Positions 11,081-20,491 of a DNA stretch of 64,000 nt are shown here, one piece after another. How positions within the stretch are numbered: the stretch's first letter is position 1; the number at the start of each line of letters is the position of its first letter. This DNA comes from Flexivirga alba. Its GTDB lineage: Bacteria; Actinomycetota; Actinomycetes; Actinomycetales; Dermatophilaceae. A program made the position numbers and the translations under genes. The DNA lies in contig NZ_JBHSWH010000001.1 in assembly GCF_042661025.1 (NCBI RefSeq), positions 1,550,001 to 1,614,000 of the forward strand, given 5' to 3'. The notes below the pieces were generated by a model that had not been told where the DNA came from, ran no database searches, and saw only the letters and a list, made by a program, of their open reading frames with translations.

Positions 11081-11113
11081 AAACGCCCACGACCGTTGCC
11101 GTCGTGGGCGTTT
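11081..11113 (+). terminator. Terminator of the dnaK operon
   Basis: A perfect 13-bp stem AAACGCCCACGAC/GTCGTGGGCGTTT with a 7-nt loop, 14 bases after the hspR stop. The final TTT is part of the stem, as in many high-GC terminators. Confidence 0.85.
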
Positions 11114-11169
11114 GCGGCGACTCAATATTCGGTGGTGTACGCCTCACCGGGTTCCGTAGCCTGAGTCGG

Positions 11170-12177
11170 GTGATCCGACTCATCGATCCTGCCGACGACG
11201 ACGCCATGCGCCAGGTCTTCGATGTCGGGGTCGCCGCGAAGAGTGTTGCGCGGCCCTGGTTCACACCACCGTCATACAAGTCCTGGCTGATCGGTATGCG
11301 GCAGCCCGATCCGGAGGAGCGCCAGGAGCTCTACGGGTTCTTCCGCGACGGCGCTTGCGTCGGCACGAGTCTGTTGTTCGTCCCCACGCAGGACAACCTC
11401 GAGAAGGTGTATGCCGACATTGACGTCGCACCCGAGCATCGACGGCGGGGCGTCGGGGCTGCCCTGGTGCGGCACGCGAAGGCTCGCGTCGGGGAGCTCG
11501 GCAGGTCGGCGCTCTTCGTCGAAACCTTTGCTCCGGGTGAGGGCGCCGATGACCACGAGTACGCGCGGTTCGCCAGGTCTCAGGGGTTCCTTCCGGCGTG
11601 GCGTGAGCCGACCCGGCATCTCGAACTGCCTGTGCCCGCGGAGAAACTGGCCGACCTTGCCGCTGCCAGTAATGCACGGCGTGACGGGTACCGCATCGAG
11701 ACGTATGTCGGTCGGGTCCCTGACGAGTTGCTGGCCGGGCTGGCCGAGCTGATGCGCATGCTGGCGGTGGATGCGCCTTCCGGAGACGTCGATTTCGAGC
11801 CGGAGGAGGTGACGCCCGATCGGTTGCGCCGCATCTACGCGCGTGAGGCCGAGCAAGGACGAATTCGGTTGTCGTCACTCGCGATTGACGAAACGTCCGG
11901 TGCGGTAGCTGCACAGACGGATCTGGTCTTCGATGACACGATGGATCCGGTCGTGCAAGAAGGCACCTATGTCCATCGCGAACATCGCGGCCACCGTCTC
12001 GGCACTGCCGTCAAGGTCGCGAATCTCCAGCGGTTGCAGCGTGATTACCCCGGTCGCCCCTTCATCCGGACGATGAATGCGGACACCAACGAGCACATGG
12101 TCTCCATCAACGTCGAGCTCGGCTTCGAGATCGTCGAGACCTCGACCGAGTGGATCTTCGCCTCGTCGACCGGCTAG
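11170..12177 (+). CDS. Tandem GNAT-domain acetyltransferase
   Basis: A 335-residue protein with two GNAT folds. The N-terminal domain has the acetyl-CoA loop IDVAPEHRRRGVGAALVRHAKARV (around residue 90), the C-terminal one VHREHRGHRLGTAVKVANLQRL followed by NADTNEHMVSINVELGFEIVE. The second domain resembles mycothiol synthase-like and aminoglycoside-type double GNATs; the acceptor substrate is unknown. GTG at 11170 was chosen because conserved sequence starts there; upstream codons in frame overlap the terminator of the dnaK operon. It converges with the LysR gene, its stop abutting that of LysR. Confidence 0.85.
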   Translation: MIRLIDPADDDAMRQVFDVGVAAKSVARPWFTPPSYKSWLIGMRQPDPEERQELYGFFRDGACVGTSLLFVPTQDNLEKVYADIDVAPEHRRRGVGAALVRHAKARVGELGRSALFVETFAPGEGADDHEYARFARSQGFLPAWREPTRHLELPVPAEKLADLAAASNARRDGYRIETYVGRVPDELLAGLAELMRMLAVDAPSGDVDFEPEEVTPDRLRRIYAREAEQGRIRLSSLAIDETSGAVAAQTDLVFDDTMDPVVQEGTYVHREHRGHRLGTAVKVANLQRLQRDYPGRPFIRTMNADTNEHMVSINVELGFEIVETSTEWIFASSTG

Positions 12178-13077
12178 TCATCGCTCGTCGTCGGGCGCGA
12201 TCTCGTGCAGCAACTCCAGCGCCCGACGGGTGACGGGACTACCGGCTGCAGCATCACGCACGTGCACGGAGATACCACGGCGGATCTCCGGGGAGGACAA
12301 CGGCACCGCACGCGCCTTCCGGGGCAGCGAACCGAGGGTGAGCAGCGGCGCGAGCGTCACGCCGATGCCCGCTGCGACCAGCGCGAAGCTCGTGTGGTGG
12401 TCCTGGCACTCCGCGACCGTGCGCGGTGACATACCGGACTTGTCGATGGCGCGTCGGAGGATGCGGCCGCACGTCTGATCCTGGTTGCTGTCGTCCACCC
12501 AAGGGTCGTCGGCCAGGTCGGTCATCGCGATCTCGTCGCGGTCCGCGAGGGGATGCTTGGCGGGAAGGACGACGACATACGGCTCGGTGGTCAGCTCGTG
12601 CCGTGTGTATCCCTTGATGTGAGAAGGCTTTTCGCTCAGATCCTCGGTGCGGATGTCGAGATCGCACTCGGCTCGCGCAGCCTCAGTGTGCTCGTTGAGG
12701 TCGACAGTGATCAACACGTTCTTGAACTCCCGCTGCAGTTTCGCGACCAGTCTCGGCACCCATTCCTCGCCGGCCGACGAGAAGCAGGCGATCGACAAGC
12801 TGCCGGTGCGACCCTGGCGCAGGTCAGTCACGACGTTGTCCAGTCGGGCGAGCGCGCCCATGGCGTCGTCGCTCTGTTGTGCCAGTAGACGCCCGGTAGG
12901 TGTGGGAGAGATCCCGCGGCCCGCCTTCTCGAAAAGCGTCAGCCCGGTCTCGCGCTGCAACTGATTGATGTGCTGGCTGACGGCGGACGGCGTGTAGCCG
13001 AGATGGGTCGCGGCGCCCTGCACGGAGCCACTGGCGACGACGGATCGAAAGACCCTCAAACGGTGTATGTCGAGCAT
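12178..13077 (-). CDS. LysR family transcriptional regulator
   Basis: A 299-residue LysR-type regulator. The winged helix spans residues 1-60 (LRVFRSVVASGSVQGAATHLGYTPSAVSQHINQLQ), and the two-lobed effector domain runs from about residue 90 (GSLSIACFSSAGEEWVPRL) to the end. It is divergent from a 54-codon gene at 13160; the 82-base gap is unusually AT-rich and holds an ACTTAAG...GTTAAGT dyad, the likely operator. No metabolic gene is adjacent, so its ligand cannot be inferred. Confidence 0.9.
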   Translation of the reverse strand: MLDIHRLRVFRSVVASGSVQGAATHLGYTPSAVSQHINQLQRETGLTLFEKAGRGISPTPTGRLLAQQSDDAMGALARLDNVVTDLRQGRTGSLSIACFSSAGEEWVPRLVAKLQREFKNVLITVDLNEHTEAARAECDLDIRTEDLSEKPSHIKGYTRHELTTEPYVVVLPAKHPLADRDEIAMTDLADDPWVDDSNQDQTCGRILRRAIDKSGMSPRTVAECQDHHTSFALVAAGIGVTLAPLLTLGSLPRKARAVPLSSPEIRRGISVHVRDAAAGSPVTRRALELLHEIAPDDER

Positions 13078-13084
13078 GTTCCGA

Positions 13085-13144
13085 TACTACAGCAAGACTT
13101 AAGCATTATGAAGAAATCCCAGCTTGTGCTGAACAGTTAAGTCA
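13085..13144. promoter_or_regulatory. LysR divergent operator region
   Basis: AT-rich stretch between the LysR gene and the small divergent gene. It contains GACTTAAG near 13097 and AGTTAAGTC near 13136 as inverted arms, plus CTTAAGCATTATGAAG. Such dyads between a LysR gene and its divergent target are typical regulator sites. Confidence 0.5.
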
Positions 13145-13159
13145 TCCAGAATGGAACCC

Positions 13160-13324
13160 ATGAACACAACACAAGCACTGAACAAGACGACCCACCAACG
13201 GCACGGACACGGCCGGACATCGCTCGGCTTCGCCGGCAAGCTTCGGGCCTTCTGGCGTGACCAGCAGAACGCCCAGGAGACGCTGATCGAGAAGCAGACC
13301 CCGTGGCTCAGCCGCCACTACTGA
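13160..13324 (+). CDS. Small hypothetical protein (54 aa) divergent from LysR
   Basis: A short open frame with ATG at 13160 (an in-frame ATG at 13151 is possible). It encodes a basic N-terminus rich in Thr, His and Asn, then GFAGKLRAFWRDQQNAQETLIEKQTPWLSRHY. There is no signal peptide or membrane helix; the second half is probably helical and amphipathic. It is supported by position: divergent from a LysR gene across an AT-rich operator, and closed 25 bases later by a perfect terminator hairpin. I do not recognise the family. It may be the LysR target. Confidence 0.6.
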   Translation: MNTTQALNKTTHQRHGHGRTSLGFAGKLRAFWRDQQNAQETLIEKQTPWLSRHY

Positions 13325-13349
13325 GCGCCATGCCGACCCACTGTCCGGC

Positions 13350-13382
13350 GAACGTCCCCTGACCATCGGTCAGGGGACGTTC
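13350..13382 (+). terminator. Terminator after the 54-aa gene
   Basis: A perfect 15-bp stem GAACGTCCCCTGACC/GGTCAGGGGACGTTC with a 3-nt loop, followed by TTC. It supports transcription of the small gene upstream. Confidence 0.85.
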
Positions 13383-13407
13383 TTCATGTGGCACTAGTGC
13401 GGTGCGT

Positions 13408-13452
13408 GCAAAGTTGTTGGACAGTCGCTTCGCGCCTGACCAGCAACTTTGC
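13408..13452. terminator. Inverted repeat GCAAAGTTGTTGG...CCAGCAACTTTGC between convergent genes
   Basis: 13-bp arms with one mismatch around a 19-nt spacer, 37 bases beyond the metallophosphoesterase stop. Probably the terminator of that minus-strand gene. Its outer arms (GCAAAGTTG/CAACTTTGC) equal the outer arms of the clpB operator at 15305, but the spacing does not fit HspR. Confidence 0.5.
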
Positions 13453-13488
13453 CCACATCCGTACCTGCTCTATTTCTGACTCACTGCA

Positions 13489-15208
13489 CTAGGCCATTGG
13501 GTTCTTCAGCAGCAGCTCGGTGTTGCGGTCGGCGTCGCTGCCCATCCGGTTCGGATCGCGGTGAATGTCGTTGTAGGACAGCTCTCGATAGAGCGAGGCA
13601 AGTGCCGCAGGCGAGCTGTCGTCGTATGACGCCTGGTATGGCGCGGCCGACTCGATCAGCGTCGTGAAGAGCGACAGAGTGCCGTCGGCGTTGTCGCACA
13701 CGTCGATGATGCGAGCATGCTGCGGGAAGTCGACGTGTGACGCGGTGTTGATCTCCCAGAAGGAGCGCGTCGGATCGTTGTGGTGGTGCGGCGTGATCTT
13801 GTTGTCGTGCGTGTGGCGTTCACCCAGGCCACGACGTTCGGATAGCGCTGCAGCGTGCTGACCAATTCCGAGCCGCTGTGCCGGATTTCGAGCGTGTCGG
13901 GTGCGAGCAGCAGATTGTTCATGCTGTCACTGGTGTGGTGGCTGAAGAGCACGAAGAGCTGATCCGGGTGTTCCGTGCGATGCTCGATGCCCCAGCCGTC
14001 GTAGTAGCGGTTGGACGATGCCTCGATGGTGCGCTTGATCCAGCGGAACTGCTCGTCCCCGATCGAACCGTCGGTGAAGCCGGCCCGGTTGGTCGAATCC
14101 ATCGAGATGCCAACGACACCCGGCGCGATCTGGAAGCTGTAGTAGCCGATGCCGTCGGCGATCGCATCGGCGGTGAACCCGTGCCCGTGCGGTCCGGGCC
14201 CGTCGACCTTCGGGTCCAGGTGCGCGGCCATGAACTCTCGGGGCGTGAACGTCGCCCGCCGCTCGTCACGTGTGACCTCCCAGCGCGACTGGGTGAGCGA
14301 CGACGCCTTCGGTATGGCGGACTGCCCGCCGATCGACGATCGGCGCAGTGCGAGATTGGCGCTGGTGTTGTCGAAACCGGTGAATTTGAAACTGCCGGTG
14401 TACATCTCGGCCAGGACCGGAGTGCTGGAGGGCAGCGTGCCCTCGATGGAGTCATCGTGGTTGCCGAAGACGCTGAACCACTTCGTCTTCAGTCCCTCGC
14501 TGGTGTGCGGCGTGATCGCACGCTCGAAAAAGTCTGGGAGCGTGGGAAATCCGACCTTCTTGTACATGTCGGACGCAGTGGATTCCGGCAGGTAGTAGAG
14601 GCTGTCGCCGGCGTTCTGGACCCCTCCCACTTCGTGGGCGAGCCGGTGTTCGCGGTGATGGCGCCGCCGCTCATCATCGCCAAGAACCAGTCGAGCTCGA
14701 CGTTCTCGTGATTGTCGGAGCTGTCGCCCGTCGTCACCACGCAGTCGAATGCTCGGCCGCTGAACGGCCCCTTGCCGACCTCGTTGACCCGTCGCACGAG
14801 CTGCGCGCCGCCCTGCGTGCCGAGCGCCTCGTGCGGGCGGAATGCCGAACCGGTGATCTCGTGCAGCCACTCGAATCGGACCGGTGACTGTGCGTCGACG
14901 ACGTGAACGTCGGTGAACTGCACGATCGATGCCTGGGCGGTCCGAGTGTCGTCCCGCTTCGCCTGCGCCGGACACAGATCGGTGCGCACGGTCAACGGGT
15001 AACCCGGACCCGACGTCAGCCGGGTGTATCCACTCGACCTCGCGGGTGCGGCGGCAGCTTCGAGCGTCGTGCCCTCGCCGAGCATGGCGCGCCGACTCCA
15101 CGAGATGAGGTCGGCATCGGCCGCTCGGGCCGGGCGGGTGCCGAGTGTGATTGCGGCGGCCGCGCCGATGCCGCCGCCCAGGAGGGTCCGGCGTCGAATG
15201 GAAGTCAT
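13489..15208 (-). pseudogene. Tat-exported metallophosphoesterase (TIGR03767-like), two frameshifts
   Basis: Secreted phosphoesterase of the calcineurin-like superfamily. A twin-arginine signal is visible (MTSIRRRTLLGGGIGAAAAITLG, cleavage after ARA). Metal-binding motifs appear in order: FTDVHVVD, TTGDSSDNHENVE, VFGNHDDS, LFSHHTSD and, after the second break, NGHTHDN. The frame breaks near 14620-14625 (one G missing from a run; joins PTKWEG to VQNAGDSLYYLPES) and near 13814-13818 (one G missing; VVAWVN-GHTHDNKITPHHH). The third frame ends HRDPNRMGSDADRNTELLLKNPMA. All parts joined give about 573 residues with a complete active site, so two indel errors are likelier than decay. Confidence 0.85.
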
Positions 15209-15304
15209 CTCGCTCCTCAGGTCACTTGGACGTTCGTCCATCATTGCGTCGGCGGGTGGTCGATGGGTGACTCCGGGCTGACGAATTGGCGAAATCGGTA
15301 CGCG

Positions 15305-15335
15305 GCAAAGTTGAGCGGAATAGACTCAACTTTGC
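15305..15335. promoter_or_regulatory. HAIR-like HspR operator upstream of clpB
   Basis: GTTGAGC-N7-ACTCAAC at 15310-15330, extended by GCAAA/TTTGC to an 11-bp-arm palindrome. It matches HAIR (CTTGAGT-N7-ACTCAAG) in spacing and core. It lies about 130 bases before the clpB start and links clpB to HspR. Confidence 0.75.
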
Positions 15336-15462
15336 TCTCGTTGGACGAAGGGAGACGTATGCCGCGCTTGCCCGGTTCCACCTGTCGCGGAAAGCTGGAA
15401 CCGGAGCAGTGCGGCATACCGCTAGAACTGACGACGTACCCGACCAGGGAGGACCAACCAAC

Positions 15463-18057
15463 GTGGCTCTACAGCTGACCACCAAGGCGCAAGAGGCTGT
15501 TTCCAATGCGGTGCAGCTTGCGACTACCGCGGGCAACCCGCAGGTGGAGCCGGCGCACCTGCTGCTCGCGCTGACCGACCAGACCGACACGACCACCGGC
15601 CCGCTGCTCGAAGCGGTCGGCACCACTGCCCAGGCGGCCCGCGCGACCGCCGAGCAGGCGCTGCGCTCGCTTCCCGCGACACAAGGGGCGTCCGTTGCTC
15701 AGCCGACGATGTCGCGCACCTTCGCCAACGTGCTCGAGCAGGGTCGCCAGGCCATGGAGTCGATGGGCGACACCTTCGTGTCTACCGACCACCTCTTGCT
15801 CGCACTCGCCCAGACCGGTGAATTCGGTTTGAACGCAGAGGCTTTGGCCGCGGCCATCCCACAGACGCGCGGTGGCCGCAAGGTGACCAGCCCCGAGCCC
15901 GAGGGCAGCTTCGACGCACTCGAGAAGTACGGCACCGACCTGACCAACGCGGCGCGCGAGGGCAAGCTCGACCCCGTCATCGGTCGCGACGCCGAGATCC
16001 GGCGCGTCGTGCAGGTCCTGTCGCGGCGCACCAAGAACAACCCGGTGCTGATCGGCGAACCCGGCGTCGGCAAGACCGCCGTCGTCGAAGGGCTCGCCCA
16101 GCGGATCGTCGCCGGCGATGTCCCGGAATCGTTGCGCGACAAGCGATTGATCTCGCTCGACCTGGCCACGATGGTCGCCGGTGCGAAGTTCCGCGGTGAG
16201 TTCGAGGAGCGGCTCAAGGCCGTGCTCGAGGAGATCAAGGGCTCCGACGGCGAGGTCGTCACCTTCATCGACGAGTTGCACACCGTCGTCGGTGCGGGCG
16301 CCGGCGGCGACTCCTCGATGGATGCCGGCAACATGCTCAAGCCGATGCTGGCCCGCGGCGAGCTGCGGCTGGTCGGCGCGACGACGCTGGATGAGTACCG
16401 CGAGCACATCGAGAAGGATCCGGCGCTGGAGCGCAGGTTCCAGCAGGTGTATGTCGGTGAGCCTTCCGTCGAGGACACCATCGCCATACTCCGTGGGCTC
16501 AAGGAACGCTACGAGGCGCACCACAAGGTCGCGATCTCGGATGCCGCGGTCGTGGCTGCGGCGTCGCTGTCGGACCGCTATATCACCGCCCGCCAGCTGC
16601 CGGACAAGGCGATCGACCTGATCGACGAGTCCGCGTCCCGGCTGCGGATGGAGATCGACTCCTCGCCGGTCGAGATCGATGAGCTGCGCCGCTCGGTCGA
16701 CCGGCTGAAGATGGAGGAGTTGCACCTCGAGTCCGAGACCGACGCCGCGTCCAAGGACCGGCTCGCCAAGCTGCGTTCCGACATGGCGGACAAGCAGGAG
16801 GAGCTGAGCGCGCTCACCGCGCGTTGGGAGCAGGAAAAGGCCGGGCTCAACAAGGTCGGTGACCTCAAGAGCGAGATCGACGAGCTGCGCACGCACGCGG
16901 ATCGCCTGCAGCGAGACGGCGATTACGCCGGCGCCTCCAAGATCCTGTATGGCGAACTCCCTGCGCTGGAGAAGCAACTCGAGGAGGCTCAGGCTGCCGA
17001 GTCGACCAGCTCGACCGCGGGTGGGGAGGCTCCGATGGTCAAGGAAGAAGTCGGACCCGACGACATCGCGGACGTCATTTCGGCCTGGACCGGCATACCC
17101 GCTGGGCGGTTGCTCGAGGGTGAGACCGAGAAGCTGCTGCGCATGGAGGACTGGATCGGCGAGCATGTGATCGGCCAGAAGAGCGCCGTGCAAGCGGTCT
17201 CGGACGCCGTGCGGCGTAGCCGTGCCGGAGTCTCCGACCCCGACCGTCCTTCGGGCTCGTTCCTCTTCCTCGGTCCGACTGGTGTCGGCAAGACCGAGCT
17301 GGCCAAGGCTGTTGCGGACTTCCTCTTCGACGACCCGCGCGCCGTCATACGCATCGACATGTCGGAGTACTCCGAGCGGCACGCGGTCGCCCGGCTGATC
17401 GGCTCGCCTCCCGGCTACGTCGGCTACGAAGAGGGCGGCCAGCTCACCGAAGCCGTGCGTCGGCGCCCGTATTCGGTCGTGCTGCTCGACGAGGTCGAGA
17501 AGGCGCACCCGGAGACTTTCGACATACTCCTGCAGGTGCTCGACGACGGGCGGCTGACCGACGGGCAGGGCCGCACGGTCGACTTCCGCAACGTCATCCT
17601 GATCATGACTTCCAACCTGGGCTCGCAGTTCCTCGTCGACCCGACGCTGGACCTGAAGCAGAAGCAGGACTCGGTGATGAGCACCGTGCGCAAGTCGTTC
17701 AAGCCGGAGTTCATCAACCGGCTCGACGAGGTCATCATCTTCGAGGCGCTGACCAAGGAGGAGCTGACCCGGATCGTCGACCTGCAGGTCGACGCGATCG
17801 CGATGCGGCTCGCGGATCGGCGGATCACACTGTCGGTCACCCCGGCCGCCAAGCAGTGGCTGGCCGACGAGGGGTTCGACCCGGCATACGGCGCGCGTCC
17901 ACTGCGCCGGTTGGTGCAGAAGCAGATCGGCGACCGGCTGGCCAAGGCGCTGCTCGGTGGCGAGGTGCGTGACGGCCAGACCGTCACCATCGACAAGTCC
18001 GCCGACGGCGACGGCCTCGACGTCCAGCCGGCCCAGGCGCCGACCCCCGCCGCCTGA
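15463..18057 (+). CDS. clpB: ATP-dependent disaggregase ClpB (Hsp100)
   Basis: An 864-residue two-ring AAA+ chaperone that rescues aggregates with DnaK. The N-domain repeats span residues 1-145; NBD1 has Walker A GEPGVGKTAV and Walker B VVTFIDELHTV; the coiled-coil middle domain runs about 400-520; NBD2 has Walker A GPTGVGKTEL, VVLLDEVEKAHPE and the sensor region GARPLRRLVQKQIGD. GTG at 15463, preceded by GGGAGGA, gives the normal start (VALQLTTKAQEAV); longer frames would include the operator. Its own HAIR-like operator lies upstream. A 21-bp tandem repeat begins over its last codons. Confidence 0.97.
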   Translation: MALQLTTKAQEAVSNAVQLATTAGNPQVEPAHLLLALTDQTDTTTGPLLEAVGTTAQAARATAEQALRSLPATQGASVAQPTMSRTFANVLEQGRQAMESMGDTFVSTDHLLLALAQTGEFGLNAEALAAAIPQTRGGRKVTSPEPEGSFDALEKYGTDLTNAAREGKLDPVIGRDAEIRRVVQVLSRRTKNNPVLIGEPGVGKTAVVEGLAQRIVAGDVPESLRDKRLISLDLATMVAGAKFRGEFEERLKAVLEEIKGSDGEVVTFIDELHTVVGAGAGGDSSMDAGNMLKPMLARGELRLVGATTLDEYREHIEKDPALERRFQQVYVGEPSVEDTIAILRGLKERYEAHHKVAISDAAVVAAASLSDRYITARQLPDKAIDLIDESASRLRMEIDSSPVEIDELRRSVDRLKMEELHLESETDAASKDRLAKLRSDMADKQEELSALTARWEQEKAGLNKVGDLKSEIDELRTHADRLQRDGDYAGASKILYGELPALEKQLEEAQAAESTSSTAGGEAPMVKEEVGPDDIADVISAWTGIPAGRLLEGETEKLLRMEDWIGEHVIGQKSAVQAVSDAVRRSRAGVSDPDRPSGSFLFLGPTGVGKTELAKAVADFLFDDPRAVIRIDMSEYSERHAVARLIGSPPGYVGYEEGGQLTEAVRRRPYSVVLLDEVEKAHPETFDILLQVLDDGRLTDGQGRTVDFRNVILIMTSNLGSQFLVDPTLDLKQKQDSVMSTVRKSFKPEFINRLDEVIIFEALTKEELTRIVDLQVDAIAMRLADRRITLSVTPAAKQWLADEGFDPAYGARPLRRLVQKQIGDRLAKALLGGEVRDGQTVTIDKSADGDGLDVQPAQAPTPAA

Positions 18058-18120
18058 TCGCCGACACCCGCCCCCTGATCGCCGACACCCGCCCCCTGAT
18101 CGCCGACACCCGCCCCCTGA
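18056..18120. repeat. 21-bp tandem repeat after clpB
   Basis: Three near-exact copies of a 21-base unit containing TGATCGCCGACACCCG, preceded by a diverged copy inside the last clpB codons. Each copy brings a TGA in the clpB frame. It leads straight into the inverted repeat at 18124. Confidence 0.85.
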
Positions 18121-18123
18121 TTA

Positions 18124-18217
18124 CCGAGAGGACACCGAAACATCGAGAGGACAGGCGATTTGACCCTCAAAAGGGCCAAATCGGCTGTCCTCTCGGTTAT
18201 CGGGTGTCCTGTCGGTC
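18124..18217. repeat. GAGAGGACA inverted-repeat element, copy 1
   Basis: About 43-nt arms around a 6-nt loop between the convergent clpB and AGE genes. Each arm carries CGAGAGGACA or a variant twice, with CGATTTG next to the loop. Copy 2 lies at 63363-63458, also between convergent genes. It probably works as a bidirectional terminator; the shared sequence, not only the shape, marks it as a repeat family. Confidence 0.8.
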
Positions 18218-18241
18218 AAAAGGGGTCTAGAAAAGAGGGGG

Positions 18242-19501
18242 CTACCTGGTCGCGCGCTCGGTGGCCATGCGCTCAGCGAGGGCCGTGGCGAACGACGGCG
18301 CGAGCGGGAGCGCATCGCCGACGAACAGGCAGATCTGCAGGGCGTGGTAGACGTCGGGCTTGCCCACCCACGTGCCGTGCGAGACCAGGTTGTGCTCGTC
18401 GAGCTCGTGATGCCATGAGCCGTGGTCGGTGTCGATCAAGTAGCGCTCGGCGTAACGCCACCAGGTGAGCAGCGAGTCGCCCCAACGCTTTTCGCCGGTC
18501 ACCAACCCCAGTGCGTATGCCGCCCCGATGGCCTCGCACACCACCCAGTGCATGCGGGCGCGGACGACCGGGTGTCCGTCCCAATCGGTCGTGTAGACGA
18601 ACCCGTCAGCACCGTCGACCGCCCAGCCGTCGGCAACTGCACGATCGGCGAGTTCCGTTGCGGCAGTGACCAGCTCATCCCCGTTGTATGACGCAGAGGC
18701 CTGCATCCTGCTCGCTCGCACCGAAAGCGCCAAGCGTGACCACTCCAGGCCGTGCCCGACCGTCGCACCGAACGGCCGGAACGGATCCGCCGGCCGCTCC
18801 CGGTTGTAGTCGGGCATCACTCGACCGTCCTCGTCGAAGTGCTCCGGGATCCGCCAGTCCCGAGCACGCGCCCAACGCGCAACCTGAAGCGTCATCGCCT
18901 CGGCACGGTCCAGGTAGTGCGGCTCGCCGGTGACGTCGTGCACCGCGAGGAACGCCTCGACGGTGTGCATCGTCGCGTTGACCCCGAGGTAAGGCTCCGA
19001 GCTGCTCCAGTCCGCGGAAAAGCTCTCCTGCACAAGGTTTTTCGAGCCCACCCAGAAGTGTTCTTCGTGGACCTGCCGCGCAAGGGAGAGCAACTCGGCC
19101 GCACCCGGCCGCCCTGCAACGACGGCGCTGCTGGCGGCCAGCAGCACGAACGCATGCGGGTAGGCCTGTTTGCGGTCGTCGACGGGTTGGCCGGAATCGA
19201 TCGAGGCGAACCATCCACCGTGCGTCAGGTCGTGGAACGCGCCCGACAACGCGTGCACTCCGTGGTCGACAAGCTCGGCGAATTCCGCACGTCCGCCGAG
19301 CAGCCCGAGCGCCGCGACGTGCGTCATCCGGCAGGTGAGCCACAGCTCGAGTGGCCGGTCGGTGACTCGGCCGGACTCGTCCAACCAGCCGAAACCGTGC
19401 TCGACACGCGACGCGAGGGCGAAGTCGAGCAGCCGGTCGGCCTCGGCACGCATCGCCCCGGCTACCTCGGACCGGCCGAGGCTCGTGGTGCGTTCGGTCA
19501 T
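18242..19501 (-). CDS. AGE family epimerase/isomerase
   Basis: A 419-residue (alpha/alpha)6-barrel sugar isomerase or epimerase of the N-acylglucosamine 2-epimerase family. Family features include FGWLDESGRV near the start, THGGWFASIDSGQPVDDRKQAYPHAFVLLA (about residues 90-120), EHFDEDGRVMPDYNRERPADPFRPFGATVGHGLEW, and the C-terminal HGSWHHELDEHN with catalytic-type histidines. The pattern is closest to mannose or sulfoquinovose isomerase-like members; the substrate is not settled. Its ATG overlaps the stop of the alpha/beta hydrolase (ATGA), so the two are co-expressed. Confidence 0.88.
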   Translation of the reverse strand: MTERTTSLGRSEVAGAMRAEADRLLDFALASRVEHGFGWLDESGRVTDRPLELWLTCRMTHVAALGLLGGRAEFAELVDHGVHALSGAFHDLTHGGWFASIDSGQPVDDRKQAYPHAFVLLAASSAVVAGRPGAAELLSLARQVHEEHFWVGSKNLVQESFSADWSSSEPYLGVNATMHTVEAFLAVHDVTGEPHYLDRAEAMTLQVARWARARDWRIPEHFDEDGRVMPDYNRERPADPFRPFGATVGHGLEWSRLALSVRASRMQASASYNGDELVTAATELADRAVADGWAVDGADGFVYTTDWDGHPVVRARMHWVVCEAIGAAYALGLVTGEKRWGDSLLTWWRYAERYLIDTDHGSWHHELDEHNLVSHGTWVGKPDVYHALQICLFVGDALPLAPSFATALAERMATERATR

Positions 19502-20348
19502 CGCGCGAGGTCCTCGATCGCCTTTGCGACGCGGTCGGGGGCTTCCCACGGAAGCATGTGGCCGAGATCGTCGAAGGTCTGCAGCTCCGCTTGCGGCAGC
19601 CCGGCCGCGATGCGCTGCGCGAGCTTCGGCGGCGTCAGCCGGTCCCGGCTGCCGACCAGCACCTGGGCGGGCACGTTCTGCATACCGGACAATGACGACA
19701 CCTCGTCGTGCTCCATCAGCGCCTGGTAGAAACCGGCGACGACGTTGACTCGCGTGCCGCGCGCGATCACGGTGGCGTCGTGGACATCGGCCGGGTCGGC
19801 GTGACGGCCGAATGCCGCGGCTCGATGGCCCTTCTCCGTCATACCGCGCCCGATGCGCACCGGCACGCGGCGCATTGCGGACATCACCTGGCGCTCGCCG
19901 GGCCGGCCGGACCCCGCAGCCCGCCGGCGGCAGTCGACACCAGCGCGACACCGCGCACCCGCTCGGCGAACTCGGTCGGCGCCAGCCCGGCATACGCGAG
20001 GATCGTCATTCCGCCCATCGAGTGCCCGCCGAGCACGACCTGCTCGTCCTGCGGCGTCAGCTGCGCGAGCACCTCGCGCAGATCGGCACCAAGGCGCCGG
20101 ATCGACTCCTGGCCGACCTTCCGCGAGCCGTCGGCGAGCGTCGAGGCGCCGTGTCCGCGCTGGTCCCACAGCACCACGCGCAGCGACGGATCAAGCGTCC
20201 GCAGCACCGGCAGCCAGGACCGGTGGTCCAGGATCCAGCCGTGCCCGAGCACCGCAGTGCGACTCGCCGGACCACTGGGCTCGCGAACGTATGCCGCCAG
20301 TCGCGCGCCATCATCGGTCGTCACACGGTGCACATGAAGTCCGGACAT
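19498..20348 (-). pseudogene. Alpha/beta hydrolase, frameshifted
   Basis: Cytoplasmic alpha/beta-fold hydrolase. It has the oxyanion region LGHGWILDHRSW, the nucleophile elbow GGHSMGGMT (Ser around residue 110), the cap, and then in another frame the acid region VLVGSRDRLTPP and catalytic His in LGHMLPWE. The frame switches near 19897-19903, where one missing G in a CCCGGG-like run would restore GPAGPGERQVMSAMRR. ATG at 20348 begins the conserved domain (MSGLHVHRVTTDDGARL). Joined length is about 283 residues, with the full catalytic triad. The stop overlaps the AGE gene start. Probable indel error. Confidence 0.85.
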
Positions 20349-20491
20349 TGCACCATTCTCCCCCGAGACCCGACTGTGACGGTGAGCAGGGAACCGAAGG
20401 GCGCACTTATGCGTCAACATGGCAGTCCACCCCTACCGACTCTCGGAAGTCAGTTCCGCAGAAGCCTCTCGGGAAAGATAGGTTGCTCCAC

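Noticed and set aside
13408..13452. HspR operator, because its outer arms equal those before clpB
   Set aside because: The spacer between the half-sites is 19-27 bases instead of 7, and it lies at the 3' end of a gene. It fits a terminator better.
15469..17508. A 679-codon open frame antisense to clpB
   Set aside because: Its sequence is the low-complexity Arg/Leu/Val-rich complement of a highly biased gene. High third-position GC opens long antisense frames; clpB is unambiguous.
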